From: Streptosporangiaceae bacterium | GTDB lineage: Bacteria > Actinomycetota > Actinomycetes > Streptosporangiales > Streptosporangiaceae | DNA length: 59,486 bases | Assembly: GCA_025934635.1 (NCBI GenBank) | Contig: JAICWX010000008.1 | Coordinates: 1-59,486 of the forward strand | Direction: 5' to 3' | Made by a program: the position numbers and the translations under genes | In this document: positions 45,407 to 55,026 of the stretch, piece by piece | How the letters are laid out: the number at the start of each line of letters is the position of its first letter | How positions within the stretch are numbered: position 1 is the first letter of the stretch | The notes under the pieces: model-generated | What the model was told of the DNA's origin: nothing | What the model saw: only the letters and a program-made list of their open reading frames with translations | The model's database searches: none

Positions 45407-46324
45407 CTACGAGGGGGACACCGCGCTGGTGAAGCGGCCCAGTGAGGATCCCAGGCCCCAGCGCTCGCCGAGTTCTTGCAGCCGGTCCGGGTCGGCCGGC
45501 ACGGCGGGCAGTGTGCCGTCCACGGCGGGGACCGGGGCGTTGTCGACGACCTTGACCACCGACAGGGCGATATCGAGGTAATCCCGGGCCTTCTCGAGCT
45601 TGTCCCGGCTGCCGCGCGGGAACCCGCCGTGGCCGGCGTCCAGCGCGGTGGTGATGCCCTCGATGCTGCCGAACGCGCGGATCAGCGCGGCCGCGGTCTT
45701 CTCCCCCACCCCCGGCACGCCGGGCAGCCCGTCGCTCGGGTCGCCGCGCAGCGCCGCGAAGTCGGCATAGGCCCGGCCGGGGATGTCGTACTTCGCGGCT
45801 ACCGCCGCCTCGTCGATGACGTCCATGTTCTGCAGGCCGCGCACGGTGTAGATGACCCGCACCGCGCGCGCGTCGTCGACGAGCTGGAACAGGTCCCGGT
45901 CGCCGGTGACCACGTCCACCGGGCCTTTCGACCGGGCCGCGAGCGTGGCCATCACGTCGTCCGCCTCGAAGCCGGGCTGCCCGGCCACGGCTATCCCGGC
46001 GGCGCGCAGGACCTCCTCGATCACCGGGACCTGCGGGACGAGCGCCGGCGGGGTGTCCTCCGAGGCGCCGTCCGCGGCCAGCCGGTGCGCCTTGTAGGAG
46101 GGCACCGCCTCGACCCGGAAGGCCGGCCGCCAGTCCGCGTCCAGGCAGGCCACCAGGCCGGCCGGGTGCCTGGCCCGGACCAGGCGGCTGGTCATGTCGA
46201 GCAGCCCGCGGATCGCGTTGACGGGAGTGCCGTCCGGCGCGCGGACGGTGTCCGGCACGCCGTAGAACGCGCGGTAGTACAGCGAGGCGGTGTCGAGCAG
46301 CATCAAAGGGCCCACACCGGCCAT
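45407..46324 (-). CDS. 5'-3' exonuclease (Pol I N-domain/FEN-like)
   Basis: The 305-residue nuclease contains LLLDTASLYYRAFYGVP, the metal-site segments CLDADWRPAFRVEAVPSYKAHR, FEADDVMATLA and VVTGDRDLFQLVDD, and the helix-hairpin-helix region GDPSDGLPGVPGVGEKTAAALI. It is a stand-alone homologue of the DNA polymerase I 5' nuclease domain, common in actinobacteria, that removes flaps or RNA primers. The start is ATG 46324; GTG 46315 and ATG 46303 are alternatives. It lies 17 bp after the Rieske gene. Confidence 0.87.
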   Translation of the reverse strand: MAGVGPLMLLDTASLYYRAFYGVPDTVRAPDGTPVNAIRGLLDMTSRLVRARHPAGLVACLDADWRPAFRVEAVPSYKAHRLAADGASEDTPPALVPQVPVIEEVLRAAGIAVAGQPGFEADDVMATLAARSKGPVDVVTGDRDLFQLVDDARAVRVIYTVRGLQNMDVIDEAAVAAKYDIPGRAYADFAALRGDPSDGLPGVPGVGEKTAAALIRAFGSIEGITTALDAGHGGFPRGSRDKLEKARDYLDIALSVVKVVDNAPVPAVDGTLPAVPADPDRLQELGERWGLGSSLGRFTSAVSPS

Positions 46325-46341
46325 CCTAGGCGCGAGCAGTG

Positions 46342-46995
46342 TCAGAGCAGGACGACCTGGCCGTTCACGATCTTGACCGGCCGGGCGGGCAGCGGACTGG
46401 GCGGCGGGCCGGCCACCACGGCGCCGTTGGTGATCTTGTACTGGCCGCCGTGGCAGGGGCAGTCGATGGTGCCGTTGGCGACCTCGCTCATGATGCAGCC
46501 GACGTGCGTGCAGACCGCGCTGAACGCCTTGAACTGTCCGCGGGCGGGCTGGGTGACGACCACCTTGGCCGCCTTGTAGATCGTGCCGCCGCCGACGGGG
46601 ATCTTGCTGGCGGCGCCGAGCACGGTACCGGCGGGCTTGGCGGCCTCCTTCGCCGGGCTGGCTGGCCCGGCGCCGTCCGGCGTGCTGCCCGCGGGCGCCG
46701 GGCTGGACGGCGATGCGCCGCCCGGGCTCGACATGGCGCCGCCCGGGCTCGACATGGCGCCGGACGCCGGCATCGCGCCGGAGGTCGCCATGGCGCCCGG
46801 CACGGCGCCGGCCTCGTTGGCACCGTAGGGCACCGCCGAGGTACTGCAGCCGGCCAGCGCACCGCCCAGCCCGGCCAGGCTTACCCCCAGCAGCACGCCG
46901 CGCCTGGTCGGGCGCGGGTCCGGCCGGACATCGGCGTCCGGGCCGTCCATGGCGCCGTTCCTGGTTTCGCTGTCCCGCGTGTGTTCGGGAGCCAT
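46342..46995 (-). CDS. Tat-exported Rieske [2Fe-2S] lipoprotein
   Basis: The 217-residue protein has a twin-arginine signal (PTRRGVLLGVSLAGLGGALAGC) whose end is a lipobox, so the mature protein should be a lipid-anchored Tat substrate. A low-complexity linker of Gly-Ala-Met-Ser-Pro repeats (about 50-115) follows; GGAMSSP is duplicated. The Rieske domain has CTHVGC and CPCHGGQY, the cluster ligands. It is not the bc1 subunit by size; stand-alone proteins of this type may shuttle electrons outside the membrane. ATG 46995 follows GAGAGG. Confidence 0.85.
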   Translation of the reverse strand: MAPEHTRDSETRNGAMDGPDADVRPDPRPTRRGVLLGVSLAGLGGALAGCSTSAVPYGANEAGAVPGAMATSGAMPASGAMSSPGGAMSSPGGASPSSPAPAGSTPDGAGPASPAKEAAKPAGTVLGAASKIPVGGGTIYKAAKVVVTQPARGQFKAFSAVCTHVGCIMSEVANGTIDCPCHGGQYKITNGAVVAGPPPSPLPARPVKIVNGQVVLL

Positions 46996-47136
46996 CGACC
47001 GCCTCTCGCTCGTCTGCGTCCGTCCCCGCGACACTGTTGTAGGGCAGGCCGGGCGGGCGGCGCCGGGTGATGCCGGGATCTGTAAGAGTCCGGTAACCGG
47101 GCGGCCACGGACGAGACGAGCCGGGGGACGTCCGGC

Positions 47137-47388
47137 CTAGCCGGCGTTCTCGGCATCGGGCTCGTCCCAGGCGGCCGCGAGAGCGGAGACCCGCCCGGCG
47201 GCGTCCGGCAGGGCCTGGCCGCGGCCGACCGCCACCCCTAGCAGGTAGGCGGTGAGCGGCGCGGCGGGCCGGGCCACGCCGTGCGCGACGTCGCGGGTCA
47301 GGTCGAGCACGGCCCGCAGGTCGACGGCCCCGGGATCGAGCCCGAGCTCCGCGCATACCGCTGCCGTCCACCGCTCCATGGTGCTCAT
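47137..47388 (-). CDS. DUF6457 family small protein
   Basis: The 83-residue protein MERWTAAVCAELGLDPGAVDLRAVLDLTRDVAHGVARPAAPLTAYLLGVAVGRG... matches the DUF6457 pattern. The family is often associated with molybdenum cofactor genes (for example mobA) in actinobacteria, which fits moaA about 2 kb away. The function is unknown. The start is ATG 47388 (MSTMERW) or 47379. It follows the SDR gene on the same strand with 16 bp between. Confidence 0.65.
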   Translation of the reverse strand: MSTMERWTAAVCAELGLDPGAVDLRAVLDLTRDVAHGVARPAAPLTAYLLGVAVGRGQALPDAAGRVSALAAAWDEPDAENAG

Positions 47389-47404
47389 GGACCCAGCGTA
47401 GAGG

Positions 47405-48148
47405 TCAGGGCAGCAGGCCGCCGTCGGCGGGCAGGTTCTGGCCGCTGATCCAGCCGGAGTCCGGGCCGGCCAGGAACGCCACCACGGCGGCGATGTCCTC
47501 CGGCTGGCCGAGCCGGCGCAGCGCGGTCCTGGCCACCTCGTCGTCGAACGTCGCACCCGGGTTCGCGGCCCGCAGCAGCTCGGTGTCGGTGGCGCCCGGC
47601 GAGACGATGTTGGCGGTGATGCCGCGACGGCCGAACTCCAGCGCCGCCACCTTGGTGAAGTGCTCCAGGGCGCCCTTGGCCCCGGTGTAGAGCGCGCCGC
47701 CGGGCGGGTGCAGGCGGGTGTTGAGGGTGGAGATCGCGACGATGCGCCCGCCGTCGCGCAATGCGCGCCCCGCGTGCTGGATGAGGAAGAACGGTCCCTT
47801 GGCGTGCACCGCCATGAACCGGTCGTAGTCGTCCTCGGTCACCTCGCGGATCAGGCCCGGCAGGCCGCCCGCCGCGTTGATGACCACGATGTCGAGGCCG
47901 TCCAGGTACTCCTGCGCCTGGCCGGTCAGCCGTCGCAGGTCGTCCAGGCTGCCCTGATCGGCCTGGACCGCCAGGGCCCGGCCGCCGGCCTCGGCGACCT
48001 CCCCGGCCACGGCCTTGGCCGCGGCCTCGTCCTGCCGGTAGCTGAAGACCACCGCGGCCCCGTCGGCGGCCAGCCGCCGCACGATCGCCCGTCCGATCCC
48101 CCGTGACCCGCCCGTCACCAGGGCGCCCTTACCCGCCAGCGTTCCCAT
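47405..48148 (-). CDS. Short-chain dehydrogenase/reductase
   Basis: The 247-residue classical SDR has the cofactor site LVTGGSRGIGRAI, VINAAGG and the catalytic YTGAK with Ser upstream (AISTLNTR). The end GWISGQNLPADGGLLP is FabG-like. The Arg after the glycine motif and the Arg in SYRQDE suggest NADP(H). Substrate unknown. ATG follows GGGAGG. It precedes the DUF6457 gene and follows the APH-like gene on the same strand. Confidence 0.85.
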   Translation of the reverse strand: MGTLAGKGALVTGGSRGIGRAIVRRLAADGAAVVFSYRQDEAAAKAVAGEVAEAGGRALAVQADQGSLDDLRRLTGQAQEYLDGLDIVVINAAGGLPGLIREVTEDDYDRFMAVHAKGPFFLIQHAGRALRDGGRIVAISTLNTRLHPPGGALYTGAKGALEHFTKVAALEFGRRGITANIVSPGATDTELLRAANPGATFDDEVARTALRRLGQPEDIAAVVAFLAGPDSGWISGQNLPADGGLLP

Positions 48149-48193
48149 GTCGCCTCCCGCTGCGATGGAAGTTCCTGCCCGGCGACGATATCG

Positions 48194-49312
48194 TCACCGG
48201 CGCAGGTGCCCGGCCAGGAAGCCGAGCAGGGCCGCGCCCGGCGGCTGGCCGAACCACCAGGCGTGCCCGATCAGGTACTCGTACGCCAGGTCGGCGCCGC
48301 CGGCCGAGACCGCCACGCTGGTGTAGTAGTCGATCTCGGACAGCGCGTGCCCGACGTGCGCGACGGGCAGGAGCAGGGGCAGCGCGGCGGCTTCGGTGCC
48401 GGTCAGCGGCCGCACCGTCTGGTACCCGTCCAGCAGGAAGGCGGCGGCGGTGCTGTCGGCGGCGGCCATGCCGCCCTGGTGCAGGCCGGGCCAGCTCACC
48501 ACGCTGCGCTCGAGGGCCACGGCCAGGTCGTGCACGGCCGCTGTGCGGTTGGCCAGCCCGAGGTCGAAGATTCCGGCGACGCGCGCGTCGGGCGCGGCTG
48601 AGGTCCAGGTGAGGTTGGACGGGTGCCAGTCGCCGTGCCCCCACTGCGAGGGCAGCGCCGCCAGTAGCGGCGCGGCGTTGCTGATCAGCGGGGTCAGGAC
48701 GGCGTTGAAGTGCTCCTCCCAGCCCCGCCCGGCCAGGTAGGCGGCCAGCGCGGGCCGCCGGGCCGCCAGCGCGCCCGCCGCCTGGAGCGGGTCGGCCGCC
48801 GCGATGACCTGGCAGGAATTCATCAGCACCGCGGGCGGCCGGGCGGGCAGGGCGAAATCCGCCGCGGCCAGGTGCAGGCGGGCCAGGGCCACGCCGGCCG
48901 CGTAGGCGTGGCCGAGGCTGAAATACGGCGACCACCGGACGACCTCGCGGTACAGGTCGATCCCGCCCGCGGCTTCGTGGGCCTCGTAACAGTAGTCGCC
49001 GCGGTGCAGTACCGGCTCGCCGCCGGCCAGCCGCAGCACGGCCGGGACGGGCAGGCCCCGGTCCCGCAGGTGGCCGGCGAAGGCGTGCTCGGCGGCCAGC
49101 GATGAGGAGGTGCGGACGCCGAGATGGTGGCGCTTGACGAAGACGGCCGCGTCGCCGTGCCTGACCAGCGCGGCGGCGGACCTCGGCCGCGCGCTGCGCC
49201 AGGTCACGACCGGCTCGCGGCCCAGGCCGCCGGGGTCGCGGCGGCCCAGGATGCCGCGCAGTTCGTCATCGGTGAGCGGAAGCCAGCCAGGTTCCGCGAG
49301 CTCATCGCCCAT
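48194..49312 (-). CDS. Aminoglycoside phosphotransferase-family protein
   Basis: The 372-residue protein has an APH/choline-kinase fold. Motifs: Lys in VFVKRHHLGV for ATP, catalytic loop QWGHGDWHPSNLTW and DFG-equivalent IFDLGLANRTAAVHDLA. Typical aminoglycoside kinases are about 260-300 residues; the extra length is mostly N-terminal. In actinobacteria such enzymes more often phosphorylate metabolites than antibiotics, so resistance is not implied. It lies between moaA and the SDR gene on the same strand. Confidence 0.8.
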   Translation of the reverse strand: MGDELAEPGWLPLTDDELRGILGRRDPGGLGREPVVTWRSARPRSAAALVRHGDAAVFVKRHHLGVRTSSSLAAEHAFAGHLRDRGLPVPAVLRLAGGEPVLHRGDYCYEAHEAAGGIDLYREVVRWSPYFSLGHAYAAGVALARLHLAAADFALPARPPAVLMNSCQVIAAADPLQAAGALAARRPALAAYLAGRGWEEHFNAVLTPLISNAAPLLAALPSQWGHGDWHPSNLTWTSAAPDARVAGIFDLGLANRTAAVHDLAVALERSVVSWPGLHQGGMAAADSTAAAFLLDGYQTVRPLTGTEAAALPLLLPVAHVGHALSEIDYYTSVAVSAGGADLAYEYLIGHAWWFGQPPGAALLGFLAGHLRR

Positions 49313-49342
49313 GCTGTTCGTACCGGCTACCTGGCGACGTCC

Positions 49343-50332
49343 TTAGCCGCCGATTGCGGACATGGGGCGGTCGGGCTGCAGGAACGAGGGGTCGTTGATG
49401 CCGTGCCCGGGCAGCTTCGCCGCGACGGCCCGCCGCCACGCTCCGGCCAGCTCGGCATCGTCCGCCCCGGCCCGCAGCGGGCCGCGCAGGTCGCTTTCGG
49501 CGCGGGCGAACAGGCAGTTCCGGACCTGCCCGTCGGCGGTGAGCCGGACCCGGTCGCAGGTGCCGCAGAACGGCCGGGTGACCGAGGCGATGACGCCGAC
49601 CCGGGCCGGGCCGCCGTCGATCAGGAACGCCTCGGCGGGCGCGGATCCGCGCTGCTGGGGGTCGTCGGGGGTGAGGGTGAACTCACGGCCGAGGGCGGCG
49701 AGGATCTCCTGCGCCGTCACCATCTCGGCTCGTTTCCAGCCGTGCTGGGCGTCTAGCGGCATCTGCTCGATGAAGCGCAGCTCGTAGCCGTGGTCCAGGC
49801 AGAACCGGAGCAGCGGCGCCGCCTCGTCGTCGTTCAGGTCGCGCATCAGCACGGCGTTGACCTTGACCGGGCTGAGCCCGGCCGCCGCGGCGGCGGCCAT
49901 CCCGTCGAGCACGTCCGGCAGCCGGTCGCGCCGGGCCAGCTTGCGGAATGTCTCCGGCCGCAGCGTGTCGAGCGACACGTTGACGCGGTCGAGCCCGGCC
50001 GCGCGCAGCGGGGCGGCCGTGCGGGTCAGCCCGATGCCGTTGGTGGTCAGCGAGATCTCCGGGCGCGGGCGCAGCGCGGCGGTACGGGCGACGATGCCGG
50101 CCAGCCCGCGCCGCAGCAGCGGCTCGCCGCCGGTGAACCTGACCTCGGTGATGCCGAGCCGCTCGACCCCGACCCGGATGAGCCTGACGACCTCGTCATC
50201 GGTGAGCTGATCGGGTGCGGGGAGCCAGTCGAGTCCCTCCGGCGGCATGCAGTAAGCGCACCGCAGGTTGCACCGGTCGGTCAGCGACACGCGCAGGTCA
50301 GTCGCGATTCGCCCGAAGGAGTCAGGCAGCAT
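49343..50332 (-). CDS. moaA: GTP 3',8-cyclase (molybdopterin biosynthesis)
   Basis: The 329-residue radical SAM enzyme converts GTP to the 3',8-cyclo derivative for Moco. The N-terminal cluster is LTDRCNLRCAYCMPPEG (C21, C25, C28), with FTGGEPLLRRGL, LTTNG, and the C-terminal cluster PFCGTCDRVRLTADGQVRNCL. The protein ends in Gly-Gly (SAIGG), as required. It supplies the precursor for Mo-enzymes such as the CoxL-like protein at the right edge. Start ATG 50332. Confidence 0.94.
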   Translation of the reverse strand: MLPDSFGRIATDLRVSLTDRCNLRCAYCMPPEGLDWLPAPDQLTDDEVVRLIRVGVERLGITEVRFTGGEPLLRRGLAGIVARTAALRPRPEISLTTNGIGLTRTAAPLRAAGLDRVNVSLDTLRPETFRKLARRDRLPDVLDGMAAAAAAGLSPVKVNAVLMRDLNDDEAAPLLRFCLDHGYELRFIEQMPLDAQHGWKRAEMVTAQEILAALGREFTLTPDDPQQRGSAPAEAFLIDGGPARVGVIASVTRPFCGTCDRVRLTADGQVRNCLFARAESDLRGPLRAGADDAELAGAWRRAVAAKLPGHGINDPSFLQPDRPMSAIGG

Positions 50333-50438
50333 CGTCCCAGCTTACGCGGGACAGCAAAGACCCTTTGGTACTCATTGCGCCTCCTGTCATTAAAGCGGAA
50401 GCCTGGTTTTGCCCGGCGCAACCGCCTCTTGCGTTTCG

Positions 50439-50867
50439 TTAGCCGCGGTGCACCATGCCGTAGGCCCGCTCGGCCCGCAGCCGCACGACCAGGCGCCGGT
50501 CGCGGACCATGGCCGCCCGGTAATCGTCCCAGTCAGGGTGATCACCCTGCACCGCGCGGTACAGCTCGACCAGTTCCTCCACGGCCGCGTCGTGCGGGTC
50601 ACGGGCCACCGCCGACAGCTCAGCCTGGCCATCCACCACGACATAGGACCAGAAGTCACCGCTGGTAACGTGGAAGCTGACCCGCGGGTCACGGCGCATG
50701 TTGGCCGTCTTCGCGCGGTCGTCGGTCGTGGAGACCCTGATGATCTGCTCCTCCGGGTACCAGGCGTAGTTCACGTTGGAAAGCTGCGGCCACCCGTCTT
50801 TCCTGAGGGTGACCAGAACTCCCTGTCGCTGCCCGGCAATCAGCTCGGCAAACCGTCCCTCGATCAT
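50439..50867 (-). CDS. PPOX-class F420/FMN-dependent oxidoreductase
   Basis: The 142-residue split-barrel protein has the family core RQGVLVTLRKDGWPQLSNVNYAWYPEEQIIRVSTTDDRAKTANMRRDPRVSFHVTS. The TIGR03618-type family in actinobacteria usually binds F420 rather than FMN. It may reduce small aromatic or quinone-like compounds. ATG 50867 was chosen; TTG 50882 is in frame. Nothing else is visible in 50333-50438. Confidence 0.82.
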   Translation of the reverse strand: MIEGRFAELIAGQRQGVLVTLRKDGWPQLSNVNYAWYPEEQIIRVSTTDDRAKTANMRRDPRVSFHVTSGDFWSYVVVDGQAELSAVARDPHDAAVEELVELYRAVQGDHPDWDDYRAAMVRDRRLVVRLRAERAYGMVHRG

Positions 50868-51186
50868 GCCCGACAAGAACAACGGCCGGCGGCCCGATGT
50901 TCCGCCGGCCTGCCCCCGGCGCCGGGCCGCTTACCCGGACGGCGTGTTCAGCGAAATGTCACGCTTTGCAATCACCGGCAAAGCGGCCCTATTTAGGGAG
51001 TGCGCATAATCGCCGTAACCAGGTAAAACCAGGTCTGGCGCACCGCTCCGGTTTGCATCCCGGGACCGCAGGTCAACCGCGGTTTTACCAGCCGGTAACC
51101 CGGTATATTGATCTCCCCCCGGACGCGTGGTACAAGGATAGTGCGCGCGCTTTCCAATGCCCTTCCAGGTCCCTATGGGGTGACTC
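50868..51186. other. Intergenic region before the SGNH hydrolase gene
   Basis: The 319-bp region contains no convincing gene. It has a short repeat of ACCAGGT (near 51021-51033), a run of short AT-richer segments and a possible -10 TATATT near 51110. It may be a long 5' leader or promoter region of the secreted hydrolase. Confidence 0.4.
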
Positions 51187-52002
51187 GTGCGGATTTCCCG
51201 TGTCATTGTCAGCGCGGCAGTACTTACTTCCCTCAGCGGCCTGGTCACGGCCGTGGCGGCGATGCCGGCCGCCGGGGCCGCGGTCGCGGTGAACTACGTC
51301 GCGCTCGGCGATTCCTACAGCTCAGGACTGGGCGCCGGAAGCTACATCTCGTCCAGCGGCAGCTGCGACCGCAGCACCAACGCCTACCCCGAGCAGTGGG
51401 CCGCCGCTCACGCCCCTGCCTCGTTCGTCTCGGTGGCCTGCGCCGGCGCGACGACCTCCGACGTGACCGGCAGCCAGGTCTCGGCGCTGAGCGCGAGCAC
51501 CACGCTGGTCAGCCTCACCATCGGCGGCAACGACGCCGGCTTCTCCAGCACCATGGAGACCTGCGTGCTCCATTCGACCAGCACGTGCGTGAAGGCCGTG
51601 ACGGCGGCGGAGGGCATCATCAACGGTTCGCTGCTGGCCACCCTCGAGCACACCCTGCAGGTCATCAGGGCCGATGCACCCAACGCGAAGATCGTGCTGC
51701 TCGGCTATCCGGAGCTTTACGACCTGTCCAAGTCGAGTACCTGCATCGGGCTGAGCACCACGGACCGGACCGCCCTCAACGGCGCCGCCGACCAGCTCGA
51801 CACCGTGATGAGGAACGCCGCCGCGGCCAGCGGTGCCACCTTCGCCGACGTCCGCGGTCAGTTCGCCCATCATGAGATCTGCGACGGAAGCAGCAGCTGG
51901 CTGAACTCGGTGAACATCTTGTCGATCAGCTCGTCCTACCACCCCACGGCGGCCGGGCAGATACAGGGCTACGAGCAGGTCTTCATCCCGGTGGCCGGGT
52001 AA
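51187..52002 (+). CDS. Secreted SGNH/GDSL hydrolase
   Basis: The 271-residue protein has a signal peptide (RISRVIVSAAVLTSLSGLVTAVAAMPAAGA) and SGNH blocks: YVALGDSYSSGLGAG with the nucleophile Ser, ACAGATTSD, TIGGNDAGF and SYHPTAAGQIQGY with the His. Six cysteines could form the three disulphides known from the Streptomyces lipase relatives. It is an extracellular esterase or lipase. The start is GTG 51187. It is convergent with the MFS gene (6 bp between stops). Confidence 0.88.
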   Translation: MRISRVIVSAAVLTSLSGLVTAVAAMPAAGAAVAVNYVALGDSYSSGLGAGSYISSSGSCDRSTNAYPEQWAAAHAPASFVSVACAGATTSDVTGSQVSALSASTTLVSLTIGGNDAGFSSTMETCVLHSTSTCVKAVTAAEGIINGSLLATLEHTLQVIRADAPNAKIVLLGYPELYDLSKSSTCIGLSTTDRTALNGAADQLDTVMRNAAAASGATFADVRGQFAHHEICDGSSSWLNSVNILSISSSYHPTAAGQIQGYEQVFIPVAG

Positions 52003-52008
52003 GGCTGG

Positions 52009-53478
52009 TCATCCGTCGGCCGGCTCCTGTTCCGCCCGTGCCTGCGCACGGGCCGGGGGCAGTCCGTCCTGGATATTGCCGGCGCCCGGGCCGGACCCGG
52101 GCCCGGGCGGGGGCGGAGGCGCCGACGTGGTGCCGGCCGGAAGGCGGCGGGTGAACACCAGGGCCAGCAGGCCCACCGCTCCGGTGATGACGAACGCGGC
52201 CGCCACCCCGAGACGCAGGTCGCTGCCCGCGGCGGCCGCCACGGCCGCGCCGCCCGCGCCGATGCCGATGGCGGTGCCGAGCACGTCGGCCAGGTTCAGC
52301 GACGCCGACGCCTGCCCCTCCTGCCCGGGCGCCGCTTTCTGCAGCATCATCAGCGACAGCGGCGCGTACGCCAGGCCCATGCCCAGGCCTGCCACCGTCC
52401 AGGCCGCCAGCCCCTCGGCCACCGGCACGGCCGGCACCAGGACCAGGATCAGCATCCCGGCGATGCCGGCCAGGACGATCAGCAGCCCGGCGCGTACCAG
52501 GCGCCGCCCCTCCCAGGTGTCGTTGAGCCTGGCCTGCACCCAGGCACCGATCGTCCACGCCAGCGTGGCACCGGTGACGGCGATCCCGGCGATCACCGGC
52601 GTGCGGTGACGCACGGCGGTCACCGCCAGCGTCACGTAGGCATCGGCGCCGAAGAACGTGAACGTCAGCAGCCCCCGGCTGGCGATCGTGGCCGGCAGCC
52701 CGGGCCGGCCGGCCAGCGTCCCGGGCGGGACCAGCCGGCGCAGCGCGGGCAGGCCGACGGCGCCGCCGGCCGCGATCAGCGCGAGCCCGGCCCAGATCGC
52801 GCCGGACCCGGCCGCCAGGCTCAGGCCGGCCAGGACCACCGCCGCCCCGGCCGCGGTGCGCAGGCCGTCGGTGAGCCGGTGCTCGCGGGCGTGGGACGCG
52901 GCGGGCGGCCCGAGGCGGATCAGCGACGGCACGGCGATGCTCCCGGCCACCGCGACGACCGGGAGCAGTCCCAGGAACACCCAGCGCCAGCCGAACAGGC
53001 GCGCCACCTCGGCGGCGATGGCCGGGCCGGCCAGCCCGGGCGCGACCCAGGCGGTCGACAGGACCGCCATCATCCGGGGCCGCAGCGCCTCGGGCAGGCT
53101 CCGGCCGATGGTGGCGTACGCCACCGAGGGCACGGCCCCGGCCCCGATGCCCTGCAGGACCCGGCCCGCGACCAGCACCGCCATCGAGGGGGCCAGGCCC
53201 GCGATGGCCAGCCCGGCGCCGAACAGCACCACGCCGGCCACGAACGGGACGGCCGGGCCCCGCCGGTCGGCTTCCCGGCCGGCCGCCACGATGCCCACCA
53301 CGCTGCCCAGCATGAACCCGCTGAAGACCCATCCGTACAGGCGCAGCCCGCCCAGGTCCCGGGCGACCACCGGCATCACGGTCACCACGGCCAGCGCTTC
53401 CGAGGCGACGAAGGTGATCGTCAGCACCAGGCCCGTGGTCAGCGCGCGGTGCCGCGGCGCCCACAGTCCCTCGCCCAC
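52009..53478 (-). CDS. MFS transporter
   Basis: The 489-residue protein has about 14 hydrophobic segments. It starts with EALAVVTVMPVVARDLGGLRLYGW and has GREADRRGPAVPF (motif A-like), and RMMAVLSTAWVAPGLAGPAIAAEVARLFGWRWVFLGLLPVVAV. This matches actinobacterial MFS exporters of the DHA2-related type. The substrate is unknown, and no regulator adjoins. GTG 53478 follows GGGAG. The C-terminal tail (about 450-489) is Pro/Gly-rich and likely disordered. Confidence 0.83.
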   Translation of the reverse strand: MGEGLWAPRHRALTTGLVLTITFVASEALAVVTVMPVVARDLGGLRLYGWVFSGFMLGSVVGIVAAGREADRRGPAVPFVAGVVLFGAGLAIAGLAPSMAVLVAGRVLQGIGAGAVPSVAYATIGRSLPEALRPRMMAVLSTAWVAPGLAGPAIAAEVARLFGWRWVFLGLLPVVAVAGSIAVPSLIRLGPPAASHAREHRLTDGLRTAAGAAVVLAGLSLAAGSGAIWAGLALIAAGGAVGLPALRRLVPPGTLAGRPGLPATIASRGLLTFTFFGADAYVTLAVTAVRHRTPVIAGIAVTGATLAWTIGAWVQARLNDTWEGRRLVRAGLLIVLAGIAGMLILVLVPAVPVAEGLAAWTVAGLGMGLAYAPLSLMMLQKAAPGQEGQASASLNLADVLGTAIGIGAGGAAVAAAAGSDLRLGVAAAFVITGAVGLLALVFTRRLPAGTTSAPPPPPGPGSGPGAGNIQDGLPPARAQARAEQEPADG

Positions 53479-53550
53479 CAGCTGCTCCCTCCGCTCCCCC
53501 GAGCCTAAGCGCAGGCCGTCCCGGGCAGAGCGGCCGGACGGGCCGGAGCA

Positions 53551-54054
<504 letters not shown>

Positions 54055-54294
54055 GGGTTCTCCTCCTGTGCCTGGCTGATGCCGACTGTGTTTCCCGCTC
54101 CCGGCAGCGGAAACCGGTATGGGTAAGGAAAACGCGTAACCGGTCTGACCGCCGCCCGCACCGCCGCAGGCAGGTCCCGAGAGCGCCGGCGGCCGGATTG
54201 ATGCGACCGCTGACCGACGCTGACGTGCAATGGCTTGTTGACCATCGGACTATTAGGCTAACTGAGGAGAACAGCGGAGGAAAGGACGGCGGCA

Positions 54295-55023
54295 TTGCCG
54301 GGTGCGGCGTGGCGGCGCATCGCCGGGTTCCGGGTGGTCGTCTCCTGGCCGCAGGCCGGGTACGCCCCGCCGCCATCTGCCCCGGTCAGCCTGCGGGCCC
54401 GCCTGGCCGGGATCACCGGGGCCCTGCTCATCGCGGCCGGGACCGCCGCCGTCGGCGTCGTGGTCGTATCCCAGGTCCACGCGCCGCAGCCGGCCCGGTC
54501 GGCCGCCGGCGCCACCGGCGCGGCGGGCCGCGGGCCGTCACTGGCACGCTCGATGCCGGTCTCGGTGCGGATCCCGGCCATCGGCGTGCACTCCACGCTG
54601 CTGCACCTGGGGCTCAACCGCGACGGCACGATCCAGGTGCCGTCGATCCAGACGAGCGCGGCCAAGGCGGCCTGGTACAAGTACTCTGCCACGCCCGGCC
54701 AGATCGGCTCGTCGGTCATCGAGGGGCACGTCGACAGCACGCAGGGCCCCGCCGTCTTCTTCCGCCTCGGCGCGCTCCGCCCCGGCAACACCATCGAGGT
54801 GACGCTCGCCGACGGGGTGACGGCGGTGTTCCGCGTCACCGGGGTCCGCGAGTACGCCAAGTCCAGGTTCCCGGCCCGCACCATCTACGGCGCGGCCGAC
54901 TTCGCCGCCCTGCGCCTGATCACCTGCGGCGGCGCCTTCGACTACACCACCGGTCACTACCTCAGCTCGACGGTGGTCTTCGCGTCGCTCAGCTCATCCC
55001 GGCCGTCCCGCCGGGCAGCGTAA
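54295..55023 (+). CDS. Class F sortase
   Basis: The 242-residue protein has an N-terminal membrane anchor (GITGALLIAAGTAAVGVVVVS, about 42-62) and a sortase barrel: SVRIPAIGVHSTLLHLGLNRDGTIQVP, the His region SSVIEGHVDSTQGPAVFFRLG, and the Cys in LRLITCGGAFDYTTGHYLSSTVVFA. The usual catalytic Arg shortly after the Cys is not evident; TTGHY occupies that place. It likely anchors the divergent xPxTG protein. The start is TTG 54295 with AAAGGA upstream. The 240-bp spacer carries the promoters of both genes. It is convergent with rnhB. Confidence 0.82.
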   Translation: MPGAAWRRIAGFRVVVSWPQAGYAPPPSAPVSLRARLAGITGALLIAAGTAAVGVVVVSQVHAPQPARSAAGATGAAGRGPSLARSMPVSVRIPAIGVHSTLLHLGLNRDGTIQVPSIQTSAAKAAWYKYSATPGQIGSSVIEGHVDSTQGPAVFFRLGALRPGNTIEVTLADGVTAVFRVTGVREYAKSRFPARTIYGAADFAALRLITCGGAFDYTTGHYLSSTVVFASLSSSRPSRRAA

Positions 55024-55026
55024 CGG

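Noticed and set aside
48194..49312. Aminoglycoside resistance gene
   Set aside because: The protein has the kinase fold, but the length and context do not match known resistance enzymes; only the family name is supported.
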